A stretch of 64,000 nt of DNA from positions 186,001 to 250,000 of the forward strand of contig JAJRSF010000038.1 in the NCBI GenBank assembly GCA_024278935.1. Reading direction: 5' to 3'. Positions 48,316-57,649 of this stretch are shown in pieces (the stretch's first letter is position 1; each line of letters starts with the position of its first letter). Source of the stretch: Candidatus Zixiibacteriota bacterium. Its GTDB lineage: Bacteria; Zixibacteria; MSB-5A5; GN15; FEB-12. Position numbers and translations under genes: made by a program. The notes beneath the pieces are model-generated. The model searched no databases, was not told the DNA's origin, and was given only the letters and a program-made list of their open reading frames with translations.

Positions 48316-49332
48316 ATGGATCAGTTTACGCTCATCATTTTAATCGCTGTTATTGCAAATATTATTATTACGGTAATACTTCTTCTGCGTGACAAAAATA
48401 ACAGTTCAGATAATTCTTCTGCTCAGGCTATCGCAGAATTAAAATCAGAAATCATAACCAAACAGCTAGAGGGTTTGCTTTCTGTCAAAGATTCTTTAGA
48501 AAAAGCAAACCAAACTTTATTTGAAAAATTATCAGAGGGCAACGCAGTCATTGATAAAAGATTGACAGTTATCAATGAGATTGAAAATAAACTGGGGAAG
48601 CTTTCTTCACAAACTCAAAACCTTGAAGCAATCGGTAAAAATATTCAATCGCTTTCTGATATTTTAAAACCTCCCAAAATGAGGGGTCAGTTTGGTGAAA
48701 TTCTTTTGGAAAATTTACTTCGGGAGATTTTACCCGATGCACTTTTAGAATTTCAATATAATTTTAAAAACAATGTTCGGGTCGATGCTATTGTCAAATT
48801 TAACGACCGCTTGATTCCGATAGATTCTAAATTTCCTCTTGAATCATTTAATCGTTTGATCTCACTTACCGATGAACAAGAAAAAAATAAAGCGGAAAAA
48901 GAATTCGCTCAAGCTATCAAAAAACATATAGATGCTATCAGTGAAAAATATATTTGCCCCGATGAAAATTCTACGGAATTTGCTCTGATGTACCTTCCAT
49001 CGGAAGCGATTTATAACCATCTCCTTTCACACGAGCAGGAACAGCTTTTTCACTATGCTTTGCAGCAGAAAGTCATTCCAAGCTCGCCGGGACATATGTA
49101 CGGCTTCTTAGCATCGATCTCAGCAATATATAGGGAAGCGGGGATTTCGTCGGGTAGCAGAGAGTTTAGTGAGCTTTTAAATTCGCTTCATGAAAACGTT
49201 TCAAAGATGAACGAATTGCAAGAAAGAGCAGGTGGTTCACTTAGGTCAGCTGTGAAAAATGTCGATAAGATAAAAGATAAGCTAACAACTATGGAAAATC
49301 AGATTGACGATTTTATCAATGTGAAAGAATAA
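48316..49332 (+). CDS. rmuC: DNA recombination protein RmuC family
   Basis: 338 residues: an N-terminal membrane helix (about 3-22), a coiled coil (about 35-115) and a restriction-endonuclease-like core with MRGQFGEILLENLL, VDAIVKFNDRLIPIDSKFPLESF (active-site Asp and DxK) and FALMYLPSEAIYNHLL. RmuC proteins limit DNA inversions between short repeats. It is shorter than the E. coli protein (475), mainly in the coiled coil and tail. It lies directly after the putative peptidase gene. Confidence 0.92.
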   Translation: MDQFTLIILIAVIANIIITVILLLRDKNNSSDNSSAQAIAELKSEIITKQLEGLLSVKDSLEKANQTLFEKLSEGNAVIDKRLTVINEIENKLGKLSSQTQNLEAIGKNIQSLSDILKPPKMRGQFGEILLENLLREILPDALLEFQYNFKNNVRVDAIVKFNDRLIPIDSKFPLESFNRLISLTDEQEKNKAEKEFAQAIKKHIDAISEKYICPDENSTEFALMYLPSEAIYNHLLSHEQEQLFHYALQQKVIPSSPGHMYGFLASISAIYREAGISSGSREFSELLNSLHENVSKMNELQERAGGSLRSAVKNVDKIKDKLTTMENQIDDFINVKE

Positions 49333-49367
49333 CTTTCATAAAAAAATAGTTGTATGGAGTTTGATAT

Positions 49368-50768
49368 ATGAGTTTAAAAGAATATGATTTAATTGTAATA
49401 GGTTCAGGACCTGCCGGTGAAAAAGCAGCTATCGAAGCTGCCCGTATGCGGAAAACAACTGCCATCGTAGAACGAAATTCGGTGCAGGGTGGTGTCTGTA
49501 TTCATACCGGAACCATTCCGTCTAAGACTCTTCGCGAAACAGTGTTGTATATCTCTGGGCTTCGTCAGCGTTCGGTCTATGGTTTGGTCGGCGGAGTAAA
49601 AGCCGGTGTCTCTATCAGAGAACTTATGTATAGAAAAGATCAGGTCATTCAGCAAGAGGTCGATGTTATCCAGCAGAACATGGCACGTTATCGAATTGAA
49701 GTTATCAAAGGTGTTGGTATGATTTCTGACCCGAATACTGTTGTCGTTTCTGATGATGACAACAATACATCGGTTCTCAAAGGGAAAGTTATAATTATTT
49801 CAACAGGGACTCATCCTTATCATCCGCCTCGTCTTAATTTTGATGAACATTATGTTTATGATGGGGAATCAATATTGAATCTGGATTCTGTACCTCGTTC
49901 ACTTACTATTGTAGGTGGTGGCGTTATTGGTTGTGAGTACGCATCGATATTTGCACACATAGGTACCAAAGTTACAATCATAGATAGTCGGGATAGACTT
50001 CTCTCGTTTTTAGATAATGAAATCGCCGATGCCCTTATGTATCTGATGCGGAAATATCGAATCAATCTTATTTTAGGTGATGGTGACAAAGAACATGTTA
50101 TAGAAAATGAACAAGTTATTACAACCACTCAAAGCGGTCGCAAGATTGCATCTGACCGTTTACTGTTTGCTGCCGGAAGAAGTGGGAATACGAAAAATTT
50201 AGGACTTGAAAATCTTGGTATTGAAGTTGACGACCGCGGACTTATTAAAGTCGACGATATGTATCGTACCAGCGTTGATAATATTTATGCGGTCGGCGAT
50301 GTTATCGGCTTCCCTTCGTTGGCGTCGGTCTCTATGGATCAAGGTCGCCTTGCGGCTATCCATGCTTTTAAGCAGGGGGATACATCCTGTATCAATAATA
50401 TTTTACCAATTGGAATCTATACGATTCCCGAAGTTTCGATGGTCGGTGAGACAGAAGAATCATTGAGTCATATGAATCAGGAATATGAAATTGGTATAGC
50501 TCGCTATTTTGAGCTTGCTCGTGGACAGATAATCAACGACCACGATGGTATGCTGAAACTTATTTTCGACCCAAAATCTCGTCGAATATTAGGCGTGCAT
50601 ATCGTTGGTGAAAGAGCAACAGAACTTATTCATATTGGTCAGGCTGTGATGACATTGGGTGGGACGCTTGATTACTTTATGGAAACAGTTTTGAATTATC
50701 CGACTCTTTCAGAAGCGTACAAAGTAGCCGCACTTGATGGGTTCGCACGGATAGAAAATCGGTTCTAA
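49368..50768 (+). CDS. sthA: Soluble pyridine nucleotide transhydrogenase (Si-specific)
   Basis: A FAD enzyme that exchanges hydride between NADPH and NAD. The 466 residues carry DLIVIGSGPAGEKAAIEAA (FAD site), GGVCIHTGTIPSKTLRETV, TIVGGGVIGCEYASIFAHIG (NAD site), IYAVGDVIGFPSLASVSMDQG and the C-terminal dimer domain. The Cys pair of lipoamide dehydrogenases (GGTCLNxGCIPSK) is missing: the second Cys is Thr. The IHTGTIPSKTLRE wording is characteristic of SthA. Its stop overlaps the converging gene by 4 bases. Confidence 0.93.
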   Translation: MSLKEYDLIVIGSGPAGEKAAIEAARMRKTTAIVERNSVQGGVCIHTGTIPSKTLRETVLYISGLRQRSVYGLVGGVKAGVSIRELMYRKDQVIQQEVDVIQQNMARYRIEVIKGVGMISDPNTVVVSDDDNNTSVLKGKVIIISTGTHPYHPPRLNFDEHYVYDGESILNLDSVPRSLTIVGGGVIGCEYASIFAHIGTKVTIIDSRDRLLSFLDNEIADALMYLMRKYRINLILGDGDKEHVIENEQVITTTQSGRKIASDRLLFAAGRSGNTKNLGLENLGIEVDDRGLIKVDDMYRTSVDNIYAVGDVIGFPSLASVSMDQGRLAAIHAFKQGDTSCINNILPIGIYTIPEVSMVGETEESLSHMNQEYEIGIARYFELARGQIINDHDGMLKLIFDPKSRRILGVHIVGERATELIHIGQAVMTLGGTLDYFMETVLNYPTLSEAYKVAALDGFARIENRF

Positions 50769-52765
50769 TTATTGTCGCGTTGTTCTAAAATAAGATTGTT
50801 AACACGTTTCCGAATATTTGGAGTCTCGGGTTCATCGGGAGCTAACTGAATATATCTCGTAAAAAATTCAATCGCATTGGCAGGCTGTTTTTGTATCTCC
50901 GCAATAAACCCACGTATGAGATAGGCGAAGGCTTGGGTTGGATCATTTTGAATTACTTCAATAGCGATAGCATCAGCATTTTTTAAATCCCGCAAACGAT
51001 AATAGGCAACAACTAAATCAGTTTTTATATTATAGTCATTCGGGAAAATAGTAAGAGCATATAAAACTTTTTCTTTCATCTTATTAAAATCACCAAGCTC
51101 ACGGTAGTAAACGTAATCAATTTTTAGATATTCATTTGCGTATGGTGAAAGTATTAAACAAGTGTCAATTTCAGCACGGGCAATTTTAAAACTTCTTTGC
51201 TGTATCAATAATGAAGCAATCTGAAAATGAGGTTCTCCCCAAAAAGGTGCTTTTGTTTTAAGCTGATAAAGTAATTTCATTGCCTCGGGATACATTTTTG
51301 CGTACCCGTATTCACCGGCAGCAGTCAGGTCTAAAAAGTCTCGTGAAAATTTCGGAAGATTTGTATACCAGTAATTTGCTTTGTCAATTTCTCCCTGATA
51401 AAAATATGAATCCTGAAGCGAGGTGGCAAGCTCGACAAACTGGTGATGGTTATGCTCTAGATATGTCTCGATTTGTTTCTCAGCAATGTCGATATGCGTG
51501 TAACTTGGGAGAGTAAGTAGAGGCACAAAAAGTGAAAAAAGAACAGCATGTCTCAGATTACTTCTTGAGTTTGCTATAAGAAGAGCCAGGAAGATTGCGA
51601 TAGGGGAAAGATAGACAGCAAGCAATGGTGAGTCGAGAATTATAGAGTGAGTAGGTTCTAATATAAATGCAAGAGTTGTTGCTGATAACACAACTATCGT
51701 TATCAATTGATATTTGTATGACTTGAGATTGTTTTTAACGTCAATGAAAAAGAGATATTTTACAATTAAAATTTGGGGGATAACTAAAAGAAGTAATTGT
51801 AGGAAATCTGTAATATGCTTAAGAGAGAAAAGAGCATATCGTGCGTGCATATTATGACTTTCTAGAAATAAAATCTGTTTCATAAATGCAAAGTCAGATG
51901 ATGTTACCCAATAGACAGCAACTAATAATAATAAGTAAGAATTAATTCCGAGTATAAATGCGATGTTTTTTTTGGGAATAAACTTTTTGTATGTTACAAA
52001 TAAAAGTGGTGGAACTAATAGCAGTAAACTTATATGCATGCTTATAGAAATTAGAGTGATAGCCCACAAGAGAGCCAAAGTCTTAATTGATTTTTCTTTC
52101 TCAAATGCGAGACCATAATAGATGAAGAAATAAATCGATGCTGTTATAAATGTTGTATTGCCTACAAAACCAAAATAAGAAATCGTTTGAGGACCAAAAA
52201 ATATAACTAAGAAAATCAGGAACCTGTTTTTATTGTCTTCGCTAATGATCTTAGAAAGTAAAACAGAGGCGACAAAGGTGAGAGCGACTCCGAGATAGGA
52301 AAACAGTTTCCAAGCTACAACACCGGCACTGTTATTATCCATATTAAACAGAGCAAGAAGTTTATAAAATAGCGACACAAGCAAGACAGTGCCGAACTCA
52401 TAAAACTGATACATAATTCTATCTACTTGGGCGATTTGGTTTATTTTATAATTACCACCACCATAGAGAAATGAATCAGACTGGAAAACTATAAAGAGAA
52501 GTAAGAAAAAGGCAGACAATAATATTGTTTGAAGTCTGTTGTTTAATATATTTTCAAGAAGTCTGTTTTCATTACGAATGGTATACCAAAGAGATGCACA
52601 CACCGTAACAGGAATAATATAATACCAAACTGGAATGTGAAAAATATGCGAAAAGGACCAGTTCTCTTTGAGTAAAAAAGCACCCAGTATTCTTGCCACA
52701 AGATACAGCAGGAATGTAACCGTGAGGGCTAACTTGATCTGTCTGTCGTTTGTCGTATTTGTCAT
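50765..52765 (-). CDS. Multi-pass membrane protein with C-terminal TPR repeats
   Basis: 666 residues with about 11-12 hydrophobic helices in the first 410, then a soluble tail with about four tetratricopeptide repeats (YANEYLKIDYVYYRELGDFN; ALTIFPNDYNIKTDLVVAYY; IQNDPTQAFAYLIRGFIAEI). The membrane half looks like GT-C glycosyltransferases or O-antigen ligases in layout, but no catalytic motif was recognised. It starts 5 bases after the recR stop and so is apparently co-transcribed with DNA-repair genes, which may be only a matter of position. Confidence 0.75.
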   Translation of the reverse strand: MTNTTNDRQIKLALTVTFLLYLVARILGAFLLKENWSFSHIFHIPVWYYIIPVTVCASLWYTIRNENRLLENILNNRLQTILLSAFFLLLFIVFQSDSFLYGGGNYKINQIAQVDRIMYQFYEFGTVLLVSLFYKLLALFNMDNNSAGVVAWKLFSYLGVALTFVASVLLSKIISEDNKNRFLIFLVIFFGPQTISYFGFVGNTTFITASIYFFIYYGLAFEKEKSIKTLALLWAITLISISMHISLLLLVPPLLFVTYKKFIPKKNIAFILGINSYLLLLVAVYWVTSSDFAFMKQILFLESHNMHARYALFSLKHITDFLQLLLLVIPQILIVKYLFFIDVKNNLKSYKYQLITIVVLSATTLAFILEPTHSIILDSPLLAVYLSPIAIFLALLIANSRSNLRHAVLFSLFVPLLTLPSYTHIDIAEKQIETYLEHNHHQFVELATSLQDSYFYQGEIDKANYWYTNLPKFSRDFLDLTAAGEYGYAKMYPEAMKLLYQLKTKAPFWGEPHFQIASLLIQQRSFKIARAEIDTCLILSPYANEYLKIDYVYYRELGDFNKMKEKVLYALTIFPNDYNIKTDLVVAYYRLRDLKNADAIAIEVIQNDPTQAFAYLIRGFIAEIQKQPANAIEFFTRYIQLAPDEPETPNIRKRVNNLILEQRDNN

Positions 52766-52770
52766 ACAGG

Positions 52771-53370
52771 TTAAAACTCTTGGCGACCTTCTAATGCTCT
52801 TGAAAGAGTAGCCGAGTCGGCATATTCTAAATCAGAACCAACCGGCAAACCTCTGGCGATTCGGCTGACTTTGAGTCCGAGTGGTTTTATTAAACTTGCT
52901 ATATATAACGCAGTCGCTTCGCCCTCGACATTTGGATTCGTAGCGAGGATAACCTCTGAAACTTCGCCATCATGAATCCGTGCTAGGAGTTCGGAGATTT
53001 TCAAATCGTCAGGACCGATACCATCAAGAGGGGAAAGTTTCCCGCCGAGAATATGAAACATACCGTTAAAACTTTCAGCTTTATCAATCGCGGCAGCATC
53101 GGGTGTTTCTTCTACTACACAAATTATGCTCTTTGAGCGTTGCGGGTCAGTACAAATCTGGCATGGATCCATCTCTGAAATATTATTACATGTCGAGCAG
53201 AAGCCTACTTTTTCTGTCACTTCCCGAATCGTTTCGGCAAGTTCGAAGGCATCTTCTTTTGATAATTTCAAAATATGAAATGCAAGACGGTTAGCCGACT
53301 TTCTTCCGATACCGGGGAGGCGTGCTAAACGATTGGCGAGTCTTTCGACGGAGTTTGCTGATTTAAACAT
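52771..53370 (-). CDS. recR: Recombination protein RecR
   Basis: Forms the RecFOR/RecOR complex that loads RecA at gaps. The 199 residues show the N-terminal helix-hairpin-helix (RLPGIGRKSANRLAFHIL), the four-Cys zinc finger (CSTCNNISEMDPCQIC) and the TOPRIM domain (ICVVEETPDAAAID; LATNPNVEGEATALYI), ending RGLPVGSDLEYADSATLSRA. It follows ybaB by 14 bases, the standard dnaX-ybaB-recR order. Confidence 0.97.
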   Translation of the reverse strand: MFKSANSVERLANRLARLPGIGRKSANRLAFHILKLSKEDAFELAETIREVTEKVGFCSTCNNISEMDPCQICTDPQRSKSIICVVEETPDAAAIDKAESFNGMFHILGGKLSPLDGIGPDDLKISELLARIHDGEVSEVILATNPNVEGEATALYIASLIKPLGLKVSRIARGLPVGSDLEYADSATLSRALEGRQEF

Positions 53371-53384
53371 TAGTCATAATTTTC

Positions 53385-53714
53385 TTAAAAAGGAAGATTC
53401 ATACCAGGGAGATTCATTCCACCGGTAATTTCGGACATATTGTTTGCTTGAATTTCGCCGGCTTTTTCTTTTGCCTGCGTGATTGCAGCAACGATTAAGT
53501 CTTGAAGCATTTCGACATCATCTTTGTCGACAACTTCCGGGTCAAGTTTGATAGACAACACATCTTGTTTCCCGTTACAAACTACAGTAACCATTCCGCC
53601 ACCGGATGATGCTTCGCTTTCCATCTCTTCAAGTTCTGCCTGCATTTTTTCCATCTTTGCTTGCATCTGCTGAACTTGTTTCATCATATTATTCATTCCA
53701 CCGGGTTTTGCCAT
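53385..53714 (-). CDS. YbaB/EbfC family nucleoid-associated protein
   Basis: About 109 residues forming a dimeric DNA-binding tweezer. A Met/Gln-rich helical start (MKQVQQMQAKMEKMQAELEE) leads into the core GGGMVTVVCNGKQDVLSIKL and a C-terminal helix, with a Met/Pro-rich end. I use ATG 53714, which has GGAG nine bases upstream, rather than TTG 53720. It sits between dnaX and recR as in most bacteria. Confidence 0.95.
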   Translation of the reverse strand: MAKPGGMNNMMKQVQQMQAKMEKMQAELEEMESEASSGGGMVTVVCNGKQDVLSIKLDPEVVDKDDVEMLQDLIVAAITQAKEKAGEIQANNMSEITGGMNLPGMNLPF

Positions 53715-53799
53715 TCTCAAACTCCTTTACAGAGACTTCTTTTTATGAAAGAAATCTTTTATAATTTTTACGTTACAACATCACTATGTAATATCGTGA

Positions 53800-55518
53800 C
53801 TAAGTCACTTTTTTTATACCAACAATTTTACCATCTACTTTTTCGAGCAGACTTTGAATTCTTTTAGAGTTGGTCACTATTTCATTTAATCTGTTTTTTG
53901 TTTCGTTTTGTTCCTCTGCCGGTTTATCCATTCCAGAGTCATCAGCACTTAAACTAAACTTTATACGCAAATCTGTTTGAAAGAATTCACGTAATGTCTC
54001 AGTTATTATATTAAAATTTTCAGATTTTTCAACTATTTGTTTTGAATTTTCACTCGATGCCGGATATGTGAATAAAACGAGATTGTCGGTAACATCGGAG
54101 ATTTGTACTAATCCGAGCTGCGAGGCTAGCATCGGTCGTTTTTTATTAAAAGCAGATAAAAACTTTTTCCAACCGGTTTGTATTTTCGGTAAGCTGATTC
54201 TTGCCGTACGTAATTGCGTAGTTTCTTCTGCTGGAGGTTCTGGTGGTGCTTCTGGTTGAGAAGTTTGAGGTGCTGGTTGAGAAAGAGGTTTTTGTTCTTG
54301 CGGTTTTACAAATGTAACTTTTGGACTGTTATTTATACTCTTTTTTTTTTCTTCCTGATAAGCGGGTGTAGAGTTTTGAACCGGATTCCGTTTTAGATAG
54401 GCGAGTACTTCTTCAAATTTTACAGTAGATTCAATCTCAGCCATTTTAACCGAATTCATCTCAAGAATTAAGCGTTCATCGAGACCTGAAAATTTAAGGT
54501 CATTGTTCATGTCGGAACCGATTTTCATCAGACGGATAATATCACCAACAGAATATGATTCAACCTGCTTGAGATATTCTTTTATGTCATCGGTACTTAA
54601 ATTTAAAAGATCTGAGGCTGCTTTGTCGGTAGCCAGCACGAGCAAAATCCGAAGATGCTCCATAAGTTCGGCGACAAAATCTTTAGAATCGACACCATTT
54701 TCAAAAATCGTTTTGATTATTTTAAGCGTCGCTAATTTTTCTTTGGCAGCAATCGCATTTACGAAATCAAAGAGAAGTTGTTTGTCAACTAGTCCAAGTG
54801 CCTCGATAACATTTTCTTCAGAGATTGCTCCATCGGCAAATGCAGCAATTTGATCTAGTAACGAAAGCGAATCACGCACCGAGCCGTTTGCTTTACGAGC
54901 GACAAGACGAAGGGCGGTTTCTGAAATATCTAATTTTTCTTTATCAGCAATCATTTTAAGATGTTTTGCTAAATCGTCGATTGAAACCAGTTTGAAATCA
55001 AAACGCTGGGTTCTTGAAAGAATAGTTTCGGGAACTTTCAACGGCTCAGTCGTCGCAAAGATAAACATGACATGGGGAGGAGGTTCTTCAAGCGTTTTCA
55101 GCAAGGCATCAAATGCCGAGGCAGAGAGGCGATGGACTTCATCAATGATGTAAATTCGTTTATGCCCCGATGTTGGCATGTAGCGAACATTTTCCCGAAT
55201 TGTACGGATATCATCAACACCTGTGTTAGAGGCAGCATCGATTTCCAATACATCAAGGGAGACCCCTTTGGTGATTTCTTCACAAGCAGAACATTTTCCG
55301 CACGGATTTGGCGTCGGTCCTTCGGCACAGTTGATAGCTTTTGCTAAAATACGGGCGGTGGTAGTTTTACCGGTACCACGAGGGCCGCATAGCAAATAGC
55401 CCTGTCCAATACGGTCATTTTTGATACCGTTTTGAAGGGTTTTAGTGACATGTTCTTGTGCGACAACATCGTCAAACGACATTGGGCGATATTTTCGGGC
55501 AAATACGACATAACTCAT
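53800..55518 (-). CDS. dnaX: DNA polymerase III subunit tau (and predicted gamma)
   Basis: Clamp-loader ATPase of 572 residues. The AAA+ module has Walker A GPRGTGKTTTARILAKA, the zinc-binding CGKCSACEEITKG, Walker B IYIIDEVHRLS and sensor 1 IFATTEPLKVPETILSR. Domain III follows to about residue 370, then a Pro/Gln-rich linker and a tau-specific C-terminal domain. At codons about 390-393 the gene has ten consecutive A (plus-strand T10, 54341-54350). Loss or gain of one A stops translation within four codons, which would give a gamma-like form. It is the first gene of dnaX-ybaB-recR. Confidence 0.97.
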   Translation of the reverse strand: MSYVVFARKYRPMSFDDVVAQEHVTKTLQNGIKNDRIGQGYLLCGPRGTGKTTTARILAKAINCAEGPTPNPCGKCSACEEITKGVSLDVLEIDAASNTGVDDIRTIRENVRYMPTSGHKRIYIIDEVHRLSASAFDALLKTLEEPPPHVMFIFATTEPLKVPETILSRTQRFDFKLVSIDDLAKHLKMIADKEKLDISETALRLVARKANGSVRDSLSLLDQIAAFADGAISEENVIEALGLVDKQLLFDFVNAIAAKEKLATLKIIKTIFENGVDSKDFVAELMEHLRILLVLATDKAASDLLNLSTDDIKEYLKQVESYSVGDIIRLMKIGSDMNNDLKFSGLDERLILEMNSVKMAEIESTVKFEEVLAYLKRNPVQNSTPAYQEEKKKSINNSPKVTFVKPQEQKPLSQPAPQTSQPEAPPEPPAEETTQLRTARISLPKIQTGWKKFLSAFNKKRPMLASQLGLVQISDVTDNLVLFTYPASSENSKQIVEKSENFNIITETLREFFQTDLRIKFSLSADDSGMDKPAEEQNETKNRLNEIVTNSKRIQSLLEKVDGKIVGIKKVT

Positions 55519-55604
55519 AGACTTTTAATATAGTAAAAAAATCGGAGTAGGGAAATCACTATTTACTTTTTATTATTTGAGAGTATATTCAACTATTATA
55601 GAAA

Positions 55605-55647
55605 ACCCTTCGACTCCGCTCACAGCTTGCAAGCTGTCAGGGTGACA
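55605..55647. repeat. Nested palindromic element upstream of the MarC gene
   Basis: CCCTTCGACTCCGCTCA and CAGGGTGACA, which normally adjoin in a widespread small repeat, are separated here by the perfect 16-base palindrome ACAGCTTGCAAGCTGT (55622-55637). The inserted part matches CAAGCTGTCAGG at 4084. Confidence 0.7.
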
Positions 55648-55675
55648 ACTAATAGATATTAAGGTTGTTATATTT

Positions 55676-56311
55676 ATGTCAGAAACACTTACATTTGGGC
55701 TGTTGTGCTTTACATCGTTTTTTACCCTGATAAATCCACTTGGGGTGATGCCGGTTTTTATGACTATGACCTCATCGCTCGACACCAAGGCTCGTAATAA
55801 AACCGCCCGCAAAGCGACAATCATTGCATTTATTACGCTTATCATGTTTGCTTTTTCGGGACAAGTTCTGTTTGAATTTTTTAATATATCGGTCAACTCA
55901 TTTCGGGTTGTAGGTGGTATAATTTATTTTATCGTTGGGCTTGATATGCTTCAGGCACGGATTGGGCAGATAAAAGTTGGTAAAGAAGATATTCATAAAT
56001 ATGTCGAAGATATTTCTATCACTCCGCTTGCAATTCCGATGATCTGCGGACCGGGAGCAATTACTAATGCGATTATCCTCATGGAAGATGCCCAGTCGGT
56101 TGATTATAAAATTGCTCTTTTCATCGCTGTGTTTGTGGTGATGCTTCTGACATTTCTTATTTTGTTTGGTGCTTCAAAAATCATAAATATTTTAGGTGAA
56201 ACGGGTAACAAAGTTATGATGCGATTGATGGGATTAATTGTGATGGTTATTGCCGTTGAGTTTTTCTTCTCAGGCTTAACGCCTATCGTTCAGAAAATGA
56301 TACATCCATAG
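55676..56311 (+). CDS. MarC family integral membrane protein
   Basis: 211 residues with six membrane helices in the MarC/UPF0056 pattern: FFTLINPLGVMPVFMTMTSS near the start, then FRVVGGIIYFIVGLDMLQ and ISITPLAIPMICGPGAITN. The family is widespread; its transport role is unproven, and early links with antibiotic resistance were not supported. It starts 29 bases after a palindromic repeat; the phosphatase gene begins 8 bases after its stop, so the two may be co-transcribed. Confidence 0.92.
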   Translation: MSETLTFGLLCFTSFFTLINPLGVMPVFMTMTSSLDTKARNKTARKATIIAFITLIMFAFSGQVLFEFFNISVNSFRVVGGIIYFIVGLDMLQARIGQIKVGKEDIHKYVEDISITPLAIPMICGPGAITNAIILMEDAQSVDYKIALFIAVFVVMLLTFLILFGASKIINILGETGNKVMMRLMGLIVMVIAVEFFFSGLTPIVQKMIHP

Positions 56312-56319
56312 AGGAAAAT

Positions 56320-57419
56320 ATGAAAAATTTATTAGTATTTATTTTGATATTACAATTCTCTAGTATTACATCAGCTAGTCATATGATGAATCATCCAGAT
56401 GGACCCTATGTTACAGTAGAAATGACACAACGATAGAAATTTCCTTTATTTTGCCAACTGCTGTATACGTATTTAAAGAATTTGGACACAATACAATCAC
56501 ATTTGATGGTGTTGGAAATTTTAGTTCTAATTCATATACAATTAAGATGAAGTCTATTGAACAATCAAAGTATAAATATGGCACAGCTTCCAAATTGTTT
56601 GTCTTCTCAGATATACATGGTGAGTACGAATATCTCTGCGAACTTCTTATCAATAATCATATTGTTGATTCTAATTTAAGTTGGTCGTTCGGTGATGGGC
56701 ATATAGTTGTTGATGGTGATATGCTTGACAGGGGAGACAAAGTAACAGAAATATTGTGGATGTTGTACCGTCTTGAACAAGAGGCAGAGCAAGCCGGTGG
56801 TAAAGTGCATTACCTGTTAGGTAACCATGAAATTATGCCAATGCAAAATGATTTGCGATATATCAATGAAAAGTATCAAAGAACTGCTGAACTATTAGAT
56901 AAAGATAGTTTACTTTCAAATTTATTCTCTGATAAAACAATTTTAGGTAACTGGCTTCGTTCTAAAAATGTGTGCGAGGTTATCAATGGTATCCTGTTTG
57001 TCCATGCAGGGATTTCTCCAAAGATGATGCATAATAATTATTCTCTGGAATATATAAATAAAACTATCCGAGCCAATATTGACAGACCTCGAGATTCAAT
57101 TAAAGCAGATTCAACATTGAGCAACTTATTCGGATCTTTTGGACCGATTTGGTACCGTGGGTATCATTATGATATGGAAAAATATAAACAGCTCACAATG
57201 CCTCAAGTTGACTCACTATTGGATTATTACGATGTCAGTAATATAGTCGTTGGGCATACTGTCAAAGATTCAACGGCTGTTTTATATGATGGAAAAGTGT
57301 TCGGAGTGAATCAGGACTATGAAATTCGGGATGAGTTTGAGGGGCTGTTTATTGAAAATGGCATTTTCTATGCCTGCGACATAAACGGAGTTCGTCGTCA
57401 AATTCATACGAGTAAATAA
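56320..57419 (+). CDS. Exported calcineurin-like (Shelph-type) metallophosphatase, one-base frameshift
   Basis: Joined, it has about 366 residues. A signal peptide (MKNLLVFILILQFSSITSAS) starts at ATG 56320 with GAGGAAA upstream. The frame breaks near 56420-56423, where A3 should be A4, and continues NDTTIEISFILPTAVYVF. The catalytic core has the PPP-family motifs FSDIHGEYEYL, VDGDMLDRGD, LLGNHEIMP, LFVHAGISP and VVGHTVKD, in the layout of Shewanella-like protein phosphatases. It should act in the periplasm. Without the correction only the portion from TTG 56451 would be called, lacking export. Confidence 0.87.
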
Positions 57420-57649
57420 GTTGGGCTAAAGTTAAAAAATCTCTTTACCTCTTAAGCTTTCTGTATTACTTTCAATTTGCTTTATGAGAGTTGTTCTTTG
57501 AAATTTGAAAATATATTTGCTTGGTTTATCTGCTTGAAAAAGTAATAAATTAAGCTTTAACTTGTGAGAAATAATAAATTTCACAAAGTTTTATGCTGAA
57601 ACAAAATTTGCTTGGTTCTGTATTTGTCGAAAATATAAATCAGGCTACA

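Noticed and set aside
49368-50768. Dihydrolipoamide dehydrogenase
   Set aside because: The redox-active Cys pair is missing and the IHTGTIPSKTLRE wording fits the soluble transhydrogenase.
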